This document shows positions 43,924 through 53,212 of a stretch of DNA of 64,000 bases, one piece after another. The DNA comes from Rhodococcus globerulus NBRC 14531 (GTDB taxonomy: Bacteria; Actinomycetota; Actinomycetes; Mycobacteriales; Mycobacteriaceae). Under the pieces are notes generated by a model. It made no database searches, had not been told where the DNA came from, and saw only the letters and a list, made by a program, of their open reading frames with translations. The translations under genes were made by a program, and so were the position numbers. Positions within the stretch are counted from its first letter, which is position 1. Each line of letters begins with the position of its first letter. The stretch is from the NCBI RefSeq assembly GCF_001894805.1, contig NZ_BCWX01000003.1:682001-746000 (forward strand), given 5' to 3'.

Positions 43924-44772
43924 ATGTCGATAAGGTCGCTCGATGGAAAGAAGTGCCTGATCACGGGTGCGGGTAGCGGTATCGGTCGAGCTACAGCGAT
44001 TGCGGCGGGCGCTGGCGGGGCAGAGTTGTTTCTCACGGATATCAACGGTTCCGGTCTTGATGAGACCGTCGAAATGGTGTCCTCGGCCGGCGGTACCGTC
44101 AGTGTGGCGGAGGCATTCGATGTTTCCGATTACGACGCCGTTTCCAAATTCGGCGCAGAAGTGGCCGAGCAGTTCGGATCGATGGATGTCGTGATGAACA
44201 TTGCAGGCATATCGGCCTGGGGAACAATCGAGAACCTCGAGCATCGTCACTGGCGATCAATGGTGGACGTCAATCTCATGGGTCCCATTCATGTCATGGA
44301 GACGTTCATTCCGCCGATGATCCGCGCCGGAAAGGGCGGTCATCTGGTCAATGTCTCGTCGGCCGCCGGCCTGCTGGCTCTGCCCTGGCATGCGGCATAC
44401 AGCGCCAGCAAGTTCGGGCTACGAGGCGTTTCGGAGGTACTTCGGTTCGATCTGAAGCGTCACGGCATCGGTGTGAGCCTCGTTGTTCCGGGTGGGGTGA
44501 AGACTCCATTGGTGGGCACCGTCGACATCGCGGGCATCGATCGGGACGACCCGCGAGTCAAGTCATTGGTGCATCGCTTCGAGAAGCGTGCGGTTTCGCC
44601 GGAGAAAGTGGCGGAGTGCATTGTCTCCGGTATCGAGAAGAATCGATATCTGGTCTATACATCCAATGACATCAGGTTCGGTTATTGGTGGGCTCGTAAG
44701 TTCTCTCCGCCCTATGAATTTGTTATGCAGAAAGCGAATGACCAGTTCGCCAAGCTGTTACCGCGCTCGTAA
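43924..44772 (+). CDS. Short-chain dehydrogenase/reductase
   Basis: 282 residues, classical SDR. The cofactor motif is TGAGSGIGRA (14-23), followed by NIAGISAW, the Ser of NVSSAAG and the YSASK catalytic pair. It could act on a steroid, lipid or alcohol; the substrate is unknown. ATG 43924 follows GGGGGAG. The DUF2505 gene comes 52 bases later in the same direction. Confidence 0.9.
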   Translation: MSIRSLDGKKCLITGAGSGIGRATAIAAGAGGAELFLTDINGSGLDETVEMVSSAGGTVSVAEAFDVSDYDAVSKFGAEVAEQFGSMDVVMNIAGISAWGTIENLEHRHWRSMVDVNLMGPIHVMETFIPPMIRAGKGGHLVNVSSAAGLLALPWHAAYSASKFGLRGVSEVLRFDLKRHGIGVSLVVPGGVKTPLVGTVDIAGIDRDDPRVKSLVHRFEKRAVSPEKVAECIVSGIEKNRYLVYTSNDIRFGYWWARKFSPPYEFVMQKANDQFAKLLPRS

Positions 44773-44824
44773 TTAGCTGCCTTTCAGAACCAGTGCCAAC
44801 TCGCATAGGGACCAAGGTCACCAA

Positions 44825-45316
44825 ATGTCAAAGAGTTTTCGATTTGGTATCGAATTCAACTTTCCGCCCGAGAAGGTTCATGCGGCATTGACAGATACTC
44901 GGTATTGGATGATCAGACTTGGCGACCTGTATTCCAAGGCAGTTATCGAAGACGGAGGCGGAGCGATAGCGGTGTCGCTAACCGACGAGCTCGAATCGTC
45001 GGCACTGCCGGGGTTGGTTGCAAAGCTGGTTCCGGACCGCCTCGGTGTCGAGCGAGCCGATCGGTGGGGTCCGCTATCCGACGGCCGGGCGGTCGGATCG
45101 GTGACCGGGAGAGCGCACGGATTGCCTATTCGTATCGAGGTCGACCTGGAATTGGCCGAAGCAGGCGACGCTCGCTCCGTGCTGAACGTCGACGGCTGGG
45201 CAGAGGTGAAGATTCCGGTTCTAGGCGGCCAGATCGAAAGGCTGTTGAAGAATATGGCTCAGGATCTGTTGCGCCGCGATCACGACGCCGTCGAAGCGTT
45301 CCTACTCAATCCGTGA
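44825..45316 (+). CDS. DUF2505 protein (SRPBCC-like)
   Basis: 163 residues beginning SKSFRFGIEFNFPPEKVHAAL, followed by a beta-rich core and a C-terminal helix (QIERLLKNMAQDLLRRDHDA). This matches DUF2505, a START/SRPBCC-like lipid- or ligand-binding fold found in mycolata. Function unknown. Convergent with the nitrobindin-like gene, 8 bases apart. Confidence 0.85.
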   Translation: MSKSFRFGIEFNFPPEKVHAALTDTRYWMIRLGDLYSKAVIEDGGGAIAVSLTDELESSALPGLVAKLVPDRLGVERADRWGPLSDGRAVGSVTGRAHGLPIRIEVDLELAEAGDARSVLNVDGWAEVKIPVLGGQIERLLKNMAQDLLRRDHDAVEAFLLNP

Positions 45317-45323
45317 AAGAGCG

Positions 45324-45809
45324 TTAATCGTCGACGCGCTGGAGCTCGGCATGCAGATGATGAGTGAGCGGTGTCTGATCGTGTGCCATCCAGATGTCGT
45401 ACGTCAGTGTGTCTTCGTGAACCCGCACTACGCGTCGCACATCGGTGACGGGCTTGGAATCCGGTGACGCCGCAAGTGTCAACAGTGTGAAGGCAAGAGT
45501 GCCCTCGGCGTCGATGCTGCCGCGGTGGATCTCCACAAAACCGGTCGGCTGGGTGATCAGCAACTCGAGCTTGTTGCCGGGGACCGGGCGCAGGTATCCA
45601 GATTCCATGTGAAGTGGGCGGCCGTCGGGCAAGCCACGTGTGCGTGAGCTGTACGTCAGGAACGGTTTGGGGGTCGGAGCGAAGACGATTTCCTCGGAGT
45701 ACTCGAAATCGTCGATCGTCGGAAAGTGTCCGCTACCGGTGCCGGCCCAGCGTCCACGCAACAACTCGACCCCTCGGTGTTCGTTCTCGGGTCGCTGTGG
45801 TGCCGTCAT
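45324..45809 (-). CDS. Nitrobindin-like (FABP/DUF1794) heme-binding protein
   Basis: 161 residues with the nitrobindin signature near the N-terminus, [14 protein letters not shown] (GxWxGxGxG), and a beta-barrel pattern. A His-rich C-terminal segment THHLHAELQ may supply the heme ligand. Family members isomerise peroxynitrite to nitrate and protect tyrosine residues. ATG 45809 has GAGAGGAACC upstream. Divergent from arcA. Confidence 0.88.
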   Translation of the reverse strand: MTAPQRPENEHRGVELLRGRWAGTGSGHFPTIDDFEYSEEIVFAPTPKPFLTYSSRTRGLPDGRPLHMESGYLRPVPGNKLELLITQPTGFVEIHRGSIDAEGTLAFTLLTLAASPDSKPVTDVRRVVRVHEDTLTYDIWMAHDQTPLTHHLHAELQRVDD

Positions 45810-45870
45810 GGTGGTTCCTCTCACTGGTGTCGGCCATCAGATTACGCACCGACGGGAATACTGTTTATCC

Positions 45871-47088
45871 ATGAACGGTTCTGGATCCGTCTCGCTCGGT
45901 GTCGACTCCGAGGTAGGTAGGTTGCGTTCGGTCATCTTGCATCGTCCCGGCGACGAATTGAAGCGGCTCACCCCGCGAAACAACGATCAACTGCTTTTCG
46001 ACGGTTTGCCGTGGGTTGATCGGGCGCAGGACGAGCACGATCAGTTCGCGTCGGTGCTGCGTGAGCACGGTGTCGAGGTTCTGTTGCTTGCGGACCTGCT
46101 CGCCGAAGCCTTGACGGTCAGTGGTGCGGCCCGGATTCAAGGAATCTCGGCTGCGGTGGACACACGGAAGATCGGGCACTCGCTGGGGCAGCATCTGTCG
46201 TCGTACCTACGCAGTGTGCCGCCGGCGGAGTTGTCGTCCATCCTCACCGCCGGTATGACTTTCGACGAACTCCCGATCGACGCGTCGTCGACGTCGCTGG
46301 TGCGGCGGATGCACCACGGCGGGGATTTTGTGATCGATCCGCTGCCCAATCTGCTGTTCACGCGTGATTCGTCGTTCTGGATCGGGCCGCGGGTGGTGAT
46401 TACGTCCTTGGCGTTGTCTGCGCGGGCGCGGGAGTCGTCGATCACCGATCTGGTGTATGCGCATCATCCTCGGTTTCGGGGGGTGCGGCGGGCGTACGAA
46501 TCGCATACCGCTCCGGTCGAAGGTGGTGATGTGCTGCTACTCGCTCCGGGCGTGATTGCCGTCGGTGTGGGTGAGCGGACGTCGCCGGCGGGGGCGGAAG
46601 CATTGGCGCGCAGTGTGTTCGACGACGATTTGGCGCATACGGTGTTGGTGGTGCCGATCGAGCAGCGCCGCGCGTCGATGCATCTCGATACGGTGTGCAC
46701 GATGGTGGAGGCCGATGCCGTAGTCATGTATCCGGCGATTCAGAACACATTGTCGGCCTTCACTATTCGGCGTGAGGATGACGGCGTGAGCATACGAGGT
46801 GCTGACCCGTTCCTCGAGGCTGCCGCCGACGCGATGGGGATCGGGAAGCTGCGGGTCATCGACACCGGATTGGACACGGTGACTGCCGAACGTGAGCAGT
46901 GGGACGACGGAAACAACACTCTGGCAATTGAACCCGGTGTGGTGGTCGCATACGAGCGCAATGTCGAGACCAATGCGCGGCTGGAGGCGTCGGGGATCGA
47001 GGTGCTCCGGATCGCGGGGTCGGAACTGGGATCCGGCCGGGGTGGTCCCCGGTGCATGTCCTGTCCGATCGCCCGCGATCCGTTGTGA
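45871..47088 (+). CDS. arcA: Arginine deiminase
   Basis: 405 residues. It has the substrate-guanidinium motifs [10 protein letters not shown] and [11 protein letters not shown] (His and Asp), and the C-terminal nucleophile Cys in [15 protein letters not shown]. It hydrolyses arginine to citrulline and ammonia. No arcB or arcC is next to it, so it works alone or with distant genes, as in M. tuberculosis (Rv1001). Start ATG 45871. Confidence 0.96.
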   Translation: MNGSGSVSLGVDSEVGRLRSVILHRPGDELKRLTPRNNDQLLFDGLPWVDRAQDEHDQFASVLREHGVEVLLLADLLAEALTVSGAARIQGISAAVDTRKIGHSLGQHLSSYLRSVPPAELSSILTAGMTFDELPIDASSTSLVRRMHHGGDFVIDPLPNLLFTRDSSFWIGPRVVITSLALSARARESSITDLVYAHHPRFRGVRRAYESHTAPVEGGDVLLLAPGVIAVGVGERTSPAGAEALARSVFDDDLAHTVLVVPIEQRRASMHLDTVCTMVEADAVVMYPAIQNTLSAFTIRREDDGVSIRGADPFLEAAADAMGIGKLRVIDTGLDTVTAEREQWDDGNNTLAIEPGVVVAYERNVETNARLEASGIEVLRIAGSELGSGRGGPRCMSCPIARDPL

Positions 47089-47091
47089 TGC

Positions 47092-47445
47092 CTAGAGGAT
47101 TTCTTCGACCTTGTCTGCCGGGCGGGCGAGGACAGTGCCCTTGTCAGTGACGACAAAGGGGCGTTCGATGAGAATCGGGTGTTCGATCATGGCGTCGAGG
47201 ATCTTGGACTCGGATGCGTCGGCGAGCCCGAGTTCCTTGTACTGCGATTCACGCTTACGAACTGCCTGGCTGGGAGTGAGGCCGGCGTCGGAGAGGAGTT
47301 TTTCCAGTTCCGAACGGGTAGGCGGTGTATCGAGGTACATGACGACGGTCGGTTCGATGTCGTGTTCACGGAGCCGGGCGAGAACAGTTCGTGAGGTGTT
47401 GCACCGTTGATTGTGGAAGATCGTTGCAGAGGCCATGGTCGTCAT
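47092..47445 (-). CDS. ArsC-like arsenate reductase (thioredoxin fold)
   Basis: 117 residues. The single catalytic-type Cys lies in FHNQRCNTSRTVL (Cys15), with the ArsC middle pattern LDTPPTRSELEKLL and IERPFVVTDKG. Glutaredoxin-dependent ArsC reduces arsenate to arsenite; related YffB/Spx proteins share the fold. No ars operon is present, so the substrate is uncertain. ATG 47436 is an alternative start. Convergent with arcA. Confidence 0.85.
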   Translation of the reverse strand: MTTMASATIFHNQRCNTSRTVLARLREHDIEPTVVMYLDTPPTRSELEKLLSDAGLTPSQAVRKRESQYKELGLADASESKILDAMIEHPILIERPFVVTDKGTVLARPADKVEEIL

Positions 47446-47540
47446 TGTGCCTGGCGTGATCAGCTGCCCGGTCGGGAAGTGGGAACAAACGGCCCCTTCC
47501 GGTGCGCTGGACTGAAGTACCGACGTACGAGGAGTGGATG

Positions 47541-48224
47541 ATGACGGAACATCGAAGTGTCGACGAACGGCGAGTGGCGATTGCCGGAGGTCACGGCAAG
47601 ATCGCGCAGCACCTCATATTTTTGCTGGCCGGACATGGTGATCGGCCGGTTGCGCTGATCCGCAATCCGGATCACGAGGGTGCGGTCCGGACGTTGGGCG
47701 CATTTCCCGTAGTGATCGACCTGGAAACGGCCACCGTCGACGAACTCGCGAAGGTGCTGGCCGGGTGCGATGTTGCAGTTTTTGCGGCGGGAGCCGGTCC
47801 GGGGAGTGGAATTGCGCGTAAGGACACAGTCGATCGGGCGGCAGCGGTACGGCTTGCCGACGCGGCGGAAAAAGCGGGTGTTCGTCGTTTCATCCAGATC
47901 AGTGCGATGGGCGCCGGCGAACCGGTTGCGGAGGGGACCGACGAGGTTTTTGCCGCGTACCTCGAAGCCAAGACGGCCGCCGAGGACGATCTGCGTTCTC
48001 GCACGGGCTTGGAGTGGACGATCATTCGTCCGGGGCTTCTCACCGATGACGATCCGATCGGTGAGGTAACTCTGGCCGAGCCTCCGGTTGCGCGTGGATC
48101 GGTCAGTAGGGCTGATGTAGCGGCGGTGATCGAGGCGTTGATCGATGCGCCCGCGAGTGTCGGCAAGACGTTGGTTCTGACGTCCGGCTCCGATCTTGTT
48201 CGCGACGCGGTTGATGCCTTGTGA
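47541..48224 (+). CDS. NAD(P)-binding atypical SDR protein
   Basis: 227 residues with the Gly-rich cofactor loop VAIAGGHGKIAQHL, the patterns VFAAGAGPG and RFIQISAMGAG, and WTIIRPGLLTDDD. These fit atypical SDRs (NmrA/YwnB-like), often redox sensors or reductases. ATG 47541 is seven bases after GAGGAG. The GntR gene starts on its stop codon (TGATGA), so both are coupled. Confidence 0.87.
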   Translation: MTEHRSVDERRVAIAGGHGKIAQHLIFLLAGHGDRPVALIRNPDHEGAVRTLGAFPVVIDLETATVDELAKVLAGCDVAVFAAGAGPGSGIARKDTVDRAAAVRLADAAEKAGVRRFIQISAMGAGEPVAEGTDEVFAAYLEAKTAAEDDLRSRTGLEWTIIRPGLLTDDDPIGEVTLAEPPVARGSVSRADVAAVIEALIDAPASVGKTLVLTSGSDLVRDAVDAL

Positions 48225-48586
48225 TGACCGGTATCGTGATCGACCACGGTTCTTCCGTGGCGCCGTACGACCAACTACGCCAACAGATTATCGAACAGGT
48301 GCAGACCGGGGGGCTGATAGCGGGGGCCAAGATTCCCACGGTTCGGGCGCTGGCAACGGACCTGGGTTTGGCGGCGAATACCGTCGCAAAAGCGTATCGG
48401 GTGCTCGGCGAGCAGGGGGTGATCGAGACCCGCGGGAAGCAGGGCACCTTCATTGCGTCGGGAAGTGATCCGGTACGAGCGCAGGCGGAGCAGGCGGCGA
48501 CGGCTTTCGTGAAAGATGTGCGTGCGCTCGGATATTCGGATGACGAGATACTGACTATGGTCGAGGCCGCATTGAGAGGCGCGTGA
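48224..48586 (+). CDS. GntR-family regulator, YtrA-like short form
   Basis: 120 residues: a GntR winged helix (about 8-80) with PYDQLRQQIIEQVQTGGL and VRALATDLGLAANTVAKAYR, plus a short C-terminal helix instead of a ligand domain. This is the YtrA subfamily, usually controlling a transporter next to it; here the neighbours are an SDR and DoxX. Starts at the stop codon of the preceding gene. Confidence 0.9.
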   Translation: MTGIVIDHGSSVAPYDQLRQQIIEQVQTGGLIAGAKIPTVRALATDLGLAANTVAKAYRVLGEQGVIETRGKQGTFIASGSDPVRAQAEQAATAFVKDVRALGYSDDEILTMVEAALRGA

Positions 48587-48593
48587 CGCAGCC

Positions 48594-48615
48594 TTAAGTT
48601 GACGCTTCAACTTAA
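48594..48615 (+). promoter_or_regulatory. 22-bp perfect palindrome before the DoxX gene
   Basis: TTAAGTTGA-CGCT-TCAACTTAA, 9-bp perfect arms, 18 bases upstream of the doxX ATG. It is the size and symmetry of a dimeric repressor site (MarR/HxlR or GntR type). It is too close to the start to be a terminator and has no T-run after it. Confidence 0.65.
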
Positions 48616-48633
48616 AGCTGTCAGGCTTGCACC

Positions 48634-49065
48634 ATGAATTCGTCGATCGTCCGTGACCTCGGACTCCTCATCGCTCGCATCGGCCTTGGCATCATCTTCA
48701 TCGCCCACGGTTGGCAGAAGTTCTTCACGTACAAGATCGCCGGAACGCAGGCGTCATTCGAAATGATGGGCGCGCCCCTGCCCAAGGTGTCGGCGATTCT
48801 TGCAGCCACGATCGAACTCGGCGGCGGAATCCTGCTCATTGCCGGCGTCCTGACTCCGCTTGTCGGTGTGCTGCTGTTCCTCGACATGGTGGGCGCCTTC
48901 TTCATCGTCCACTCGGGCAACGGCATTTTTGTCGACGCTGGTGGCTACGAACTGGTACTTGCGCTCGGTGTCGGCTCGCTGCTGATCGCCACGATCGGAG
49001 CCGGTCGTATTAGCGTGGACGGATTGATTGGCAAAGGCAACGGTTGGTTGAAAACCGCAGCGTAA
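48634..49065 (+). CDS. DoxX-family membrane protein
   Basis: 143 residues with four membrane helices and the DoxX pattern LLIARIGLGIIFIAHGWQK near the start and LELGGGILLIAGVLTPLVG-like sequence in the middle. DoxX proteins link to redox and thiol stress and detoxification, with poorly defined chemistry. The gene follows the GntR gene but has its own operator-like palindrome and terminator. Confidence 0.9.
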   Translation: MNSSIVRDLGLLIARIGLGIIFIAHGWQKFFTYKIAGTQASFEMMGAPLPKVSAILAATIELGGGILLIAGVLTPLVGVLLFLDMVGAFFIVHSGNGIFVDAGGYELVLALGVGSLLIATIGAGRISVDGLIGKGNGWLKTAA

Positions 49066-49077
49066 GGCGTATTTCGG

Positions 49078-49105
49078 GGCGGGTCCGGCAGGTGTCGGGC
49101 CCGCC
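49078..49105 (+). terminator. Terminator of the doxX gene
   Basis: GGCGGGTCCG and CGGGCCCGCC pair across GCAGGTGT with one mismatch. A weak T-containing stretch (TTCGCTATTGCTTTT) follows. Confidence 0.7.
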
Positions 49106-49149
49106 TTCGCTATTGCTTTTGTTCGCGCGAGTGACCAACGTATTGTCCT

Positions 49150-50790
49150 ATGGTGACGAAATCTGATCCTTCAGAGCAGAATTCCGGTGCCAACGAGGAC
49201 CGACCGACGAATGGGTTCACACGAGTAGGTGTGCGAACCGATTACGTGGTTTTTTCCGTAACGGCAGTGGCGGTCTTGGCAATTCTCGTGTGGGGCCTCG
49301 TTGCCCCCGACAATCTGAACTCGGTGACGGGGAGCATTCTCGACTGGCTCGTCGTCAACATCGGCTGGCTCTTCGTTCTCGCGGCGTCGGCTTTTGTGCT
49401 GTTCTCCATCTACCTCGCCGTCAGTCGGTTCGGAGACATTCCACTCGGCAAGGACGGTGAGAAACCGGAGTTCCGGACCGTCAGTTGGATTGCGATGATG
49501 TTCAGCGCCGGAATGGGAATCGGCCTGATGTTCTTCGGTGTCGCCGAACCATTGGCGCACTACGTCAATCCACCACCTGGCACCGACGGCGGTATCGGAA
49601 CCGCTATGGCAACCACCATGTTCCACTGGGGGCTTCATCCCTGGGCGATGTATGCCGTTGTGGGCCTTGCCATTGCGTACGGATCGTATCGGCGTGGACG
49701 CAAGCAGCTTTTCAGCTCGGCTTTCATCCCACTGCTCGGGCGTCGGGCTGAAGGTCCGATCGGCAAGATCATCGATATTCTTGCCATCTTCGCGACTCTC
49801 TTCGGCACGGCCGCATCACTGGGACTCGGCGCCCTGCAAATCGGCTCGGGATTCCAGGTGGTCGGGTGGATGCAAGAAGTGAGTGTCTTCCTCCTCGTTT
49901 CCATTGTCGCGGTGTTGACCTTGGCCTTTGTCGCATCGGCAGTCTCGGGCGTTTCCAAGGGAATTCAGTGGTTGTCGAACATCAACATGGTGCTCGCGTT
50001 GATCTTGGCGCTCTTCGTGTTCGTACTCGGACCGACAGTTCTGATCCTCAACCTTCTGCCCACCACCATCGGCGCCTACGCGTCGGACCTCGCCCAGATG
50101 TCGGCAAGGACCGGAGCGTCGTCGAATCCCGAGACAGGAGAGTGGCTGTCGTCCTGGACCATCTTCTACTGGGCCTGGTGGGTGTCCTGGACACCGTTCG
50201 TGGGAATGTTCTTGGCGCGCATCAGTCGTGGGCGCACTATCCGTCAGTTCATCGTTGGTGTCATTGTCGTGCCGACGACGGTGAGCCTGTTGTGGTTCTC
50301 GATCTTCGGCGGTGCCGGGATCGGTGAGGAGCGAGACGGAATCGATCTCGCGAGCCGGGGTTCCGAGGAAGCGCAGTTGTTCGGGATGCTCGACAATCTC
50401 CCGCTCGCTGGCGTTACGACCGTCCTGGTCATGCTGCTCGTAGCGGTGTTCTTCGTCTCGGGCGCAGACGCCGCGTCGATGGTGATGGGCACTCTCTCGC
50501 AGCGGGGAACTCTCGAGCCGAGTCGGTGGGTCGTGGTGTTCTGGGGTGTGTTGACCGGTGGCGCCGCGGCGCTATTGCTGTGGACCGGCGGTTCCGAAGC
50601 GCTCGAGGGCTTGCAGACGATGACGATCATCGCGGCCGCGCCATTTGTCGTCGTGATGATCGGCCTGTGCTTCTCGCTCTACCGAGATCTGTCACACGAC
50701 CCGATCATCGTCGCTGCCCGAGAACAGAAACGAGCGCTTCTCCAAACCCGACGAGTCCGACGAGGCACTCGCGTTCGGCGCGATACCTGA
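49150..50790 (+). CDS. BCCT-family (betaine/carnitine/choline) transporter
   Basis: 546 residues, 12 membrane helices. It shows the glycine-rich GMGIGLMFFGVAEPLAHY in helix 3 and the Trp-rich YWAWWVSWTPFVGMFLARIS of the BCCT signature in helix 8. It imports betaine-type osmolytes with sodium or protons; the exact substrate is unknown. A basic C-terminal tail (RRVRRGTRVRR) could serve osmosensing. Convergent with the PMT gene, one base apart. Confidence 0.94.
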   Translation: MVTKSDPSEQNSGANEDRPTNGFTRVGVRTDYVVFSVTAVAVLAILVWGLVAPDNLNSVTGSILDWLVVNIGWLFVLAASAFVLFSIYLAVSRFGDIPLGKDGEKPEFRTVSWIAMMFSAGMGIGLMFFGVAEPLAHYVNPPPGTDGGIGTAMATTMFHWGLHPWAMYAVVGLAIAYGSYRRGRKQLFSSAFIPLLGRRAEGPIGKIIDILAIFATLFGTAASLGLGALQIGSGFQVVGWMQEVSVFLLVSIVAVLTLAFVASAVSGVSKGIQWLSNINMVLALILALFVFVLGPTVLILNLLPTTIGAYASDLAQMSARTGASSNPETGEWLSSWTIFYWAWWVSWTPFVGMFLARISRGRTIRQFIVGVIVVPTTVSLLWFSIFGGAGIGEERDGIDLASRGSEEAQLFGMLDNLPLAGVTTVLVMLLVAVFFVSGADAASMVMGTLSQRGTLEPSRWVVVFWGVLTGGAAALLLWTGGSEALEGLQTMTIIAAAPFVVVMIGLCFSLYRDLSHDPIIVAAREQKRALLQTRRVRRGTRVRRDT

Positions 50791-50791
50791 G

Positions 50792-52351
50792 CTATTTCCA
50801 GCTCGGCAACCACAGATGGTTCTGCCACGATTCCGGAGTGATCGGCATCGCGGTCAAGATGGGCCACAGGTAGACGAAGTTCGCGACAACCAGCCCGATG
50901 TACAGGCTGACCGCGAGCAATCCTGTGGTGCGTCGCTCGACGGAATCCGTTGCCTTGCCAAGTACGTCACCGAGTGTCAGCGCAAATCCCATGACCATGA
51001 ACGGTGCGAGCGCAACGCCGTAGAAGAAGTACATCTGACGGTCCATCGTGGCGAACCAGGGGAGGTAGGCGGCGGCGTATCCGGTGAGAACAACGGCATA
51101 GCGCCAGTCACGCCGAACGAACGTCTTCCAGATCGCCCACGCCAACATGGGCAGCGCCAGCCACCACATCGCCGGCGTGCCGATCAGCATGATCGCCTTG
51201 ACGCAGGTGGCCGCCCCACAGCCCGTCACCTGCTCGCCGTCGGCGTAGTAGTAGAGCATCGGACGAAGACCCATGGGCCACGTCCAGGGTTTCGATTCCC
51301 ACGGGTGGTGGTTGCCCGCGGAGTTCGTCAGGCTCGAGTGGAAGGTGAGCACGTTGCCGCTGTAATACCAGAGGGAACGCAGCGCCGACGGTATGAAACT
51401 CCACGTTCCGCCCTCGCCGATCTCGTTGCCGACGGCATGGCGATCGACGCCCGTCTCGCTCGCAAACCAGGCCCAGTAGCTGGCCAGGTAGACGCCGATC
51501 GGGATGACGACCAACGCGTACAGAGCGGGGCCGATGTCGCGGATCGCGGTGCCGAACCATGGCCGCTGCACACGGTAGGCGCGGCGTGCGGACAGGTCGA
51601 ACGCGACGCTGAGGAGTCCGAAGAACAAGATGAAGTACATCCCGGACCATTTGGTGCCGCAGGCCAATCCGAGCAGGATGCCGGCGCCGAATCGCCACCA
51701 CCGGAACCCGAGCCGTGGACCCCATTCGGAATCGCCGATCCGACCCTCGGCGTAAGCGGTGGCCATCCGTTGCCGAACCTGGTCACGGTCGACGATCAGG
51801 CAGCCAAGCGCGGCGAGAACAAAGAATGCGAGAAAAATGTCGAGCATGCCCAGGCGGGACGAGACGAACGTGACTCCGTCGACGATCAGCAGAATGCCGG
51901 CAATCGCGCCGATGAGCGTCGAACGTGTCATCCGTCGAACGATCCGAATGATCAGCAGCACCATCAAGGTTCCGACCAATGCCGACGAGAACCGCCAACC
52001 CCAGCCGTTGTAACCGAAGATCGCTTCACCGATTGCGATCATCTGCTTGCCGATCGGCGGGTGCACCACCAATCCGTAACCGGGGTTGTCTTCGATCCCG
52101 CCGCCTGTCAGCACCTGCCAGCCTTGCGGCGCATAGTGCTTCTCGTCGAATACGGGAGTGCCGGCGTCCGTGGGATAGGCGAGCATCGTGAACCGGGTGA
52201 TTGCGGCGATCGTGGTGATCACGGCGGTGACGATCCAGCCACGCAACCGGTCCGTGGGGCCGAAGTCCGGGGCGGGTACGAGCGGCGCTGGACTACGCAC
52301 TACCCGATCGCCACTGGCGGGCGTTGGCCGCTCGTCCGTCTGCACAGTCAC
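50792..52351 (-). CDS. Polyprenyl-phosphate-mannose protein O-mannosyltransferase
   Basis: About 519 residues. A cytoplasmic N-terminus leads into roughly ten membrane helices; the first luminal loop carries the catalytic acidic PVFDEKHYAPQGW, and the MIR-less C-terminal PMT domain follows. It corresponds to M. tuberculosis PMT (Rv1002c), which O-mannosylates secreted proteins such as Thr-rich stalks. GTG 52351 was chosen: it is the first start after the divergent rsmI gene, and the open frame beyond it runs antisense to rsmI. Confidence 0.93.
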   Translation of the reverse strand: MTVQTDERPTPASGDRVVRSPAPLVPAPDFGPTDRLRGWIVTAVITTIAAITRFTMLAYPTDAGTPVFDEKHYAPQGWQVLTGGGIEDNPGYGLVVHPPIGKQMIAIGEAIFGYNGWGWRFSSALVGTLMVLLIIRIVRRMTRSTLIGAIAGILLIVDGVTFVSSRLGMLDIFLAFFVLAALGCLIVDRDQVRQRMATAYAEGRIGDSEWGPRLGFRWWRFGAGILLGLACGTKWSGMYFILFFGLLSVAFDLSARRAYRVQRPWFGTAIRDIGPALYALVVIPIGVYLASYWAWFASETGVDRHAVGNEIGEGGTWSFIPSALRSLWYYSGNVLTFHSSLTNSAGNHHPWESKPWTWPMGLRPMLYYYADGEQVTGCGAATCVKAIMLIGTPAMWWLALPMLAWAIWKTFVRRDWRYAVVLTGYAAAYLPWFATMDRQMYFFYGVALAPFMVMGFALTLGDVLGKATDSVERRTTGLLAVSLYIGLVVANFVYLWPILTAMPITPESWQNHLWLPSWK

Positions 52352-52374
52352 TCGGCAATCGTAGGCTGTCAGGT

Positions 52375-53205
52375 ATGACTGGTCGCTTGGTACTCGCCGC
52401 AACACCCATGGGAGACGTCGGTGACGCGTCTCCGCGTCTGCGCGACGCTCTCGCAACCGCCGACGTCGTGGCGGCCGAGGACACCCGACGCACCAAGTCG
52501 CTGGCCTCGGCACTTGATGTCACGATCACCGGAAAGGTGGTCAGTTTCTACGATCAGGTGGAGATTGCGCGACTTCCCGCGCTGGTCGCCGACGTTGCCG
52601 GCGGCAAAACCGTCCTCCTGGTGACCGACGCCGGTATGCCGTCGGTCAGTGATCCCGGATACCGCCTTGTTGCTGCATGTGTGGCTGAGAACTTGAAGGT
52701 CACCTGCCTGCCTGGCCCGTCCGCAGTGACTACTGCCCTCGCGCTGTCAGGGCTGCCCGTCGAGCGCTTCTGCTTCGACGGTTTCCCGCCGCGCAAGGGT
52801 GGACAACGCAAGACCTGGTTCGCGGGACTGCTCACCGAGCAGCGCGCGTGTGTGTTCTTCGAGGCGCCGCATCGCCTGGCCGATTGCCTGGCCGACGCCG
52901 TCGAGGTGCTCGGCCCGGACCGGCGCGCTGCCGTTTGCCGCGAGTTGACCAAGACCTACGAAGAGGTGAAGCGCGGAACTCTCGGCGAACTCGCCGCGTG
53001 GGCTGCCGAAGGTGTGCGCGGCGAAATCACAGTAGTGCTCGAAGGTGCTGTTCTGGTGGCCTCCGATCCGGCCGATCTGGTCGAGGAAGTGGAACGCCTG
53101 GTCGAGGGCGGAGCACGTCTGAAAGACGCGTGCGCCCTCGTCGCCACCCCCGGTGTGTCGAAGCGCGAACTGTACGAAACGGTGCTGGCTGCTCGTAAGG
53201 ACTAG
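52375..53205 (+). CDS. rsmI: 16S rRNA (cytidine1402-2'-O)-methyltransferase
   Basis: 276 residues with the tetrapyrrole-methylase fold: MTGRLVLAATPMGDVGD at the start, VVAAEDTRRT, DAGMPSVSDPGYRLV and GFPPRKGG. It methylates the ribose of C1402 in 16S rRNA using SAM. Start ATG 52375, 23 bases from the divergent PMT start. Equivalent to Rv1003. Confidence 0.96.
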   Translation: MTGRLVLAATPMGDVGDASPRLRDALATADVVAAEDTRRTKSLASALDVTITGKVVSFYDQVEIARLPALVADVAGGKTVLLVTDAGMPSVSDPGYRLVAACVAENLKVTCLPGPSAVTTALALSGLPVERFCFDGFPPRKGGQRKTWFAGLLTEQRACVFFEAPHRLADCLADAVEVLGPDRRAAVCRELTKTYEEVKRGTLGELAAWAAEGVRGEITVVLEGAVLVASDPADLVEEVERLVEGGARLKDACALVATPGVSKRELYETVLAARKD

Positions 53206-53212
53206 CGCTGGG

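Noticed and set aside
39644..45316. tRNA-Ala as attachment site of a genomic island
   Set aside because: The region after the tRNA is accessory-like, but no integrase is present. Only an 8-base CAGCTCCA repeat of the tRNA end occurs nearby, with no distal copy of the tRNA 3' end seen.
50816..52378. 520-codon plus-strand open frame
   Set aside because: Fully antisense to the O-mannosyltransferase gene; highly polar sequence with no recognisable fold.
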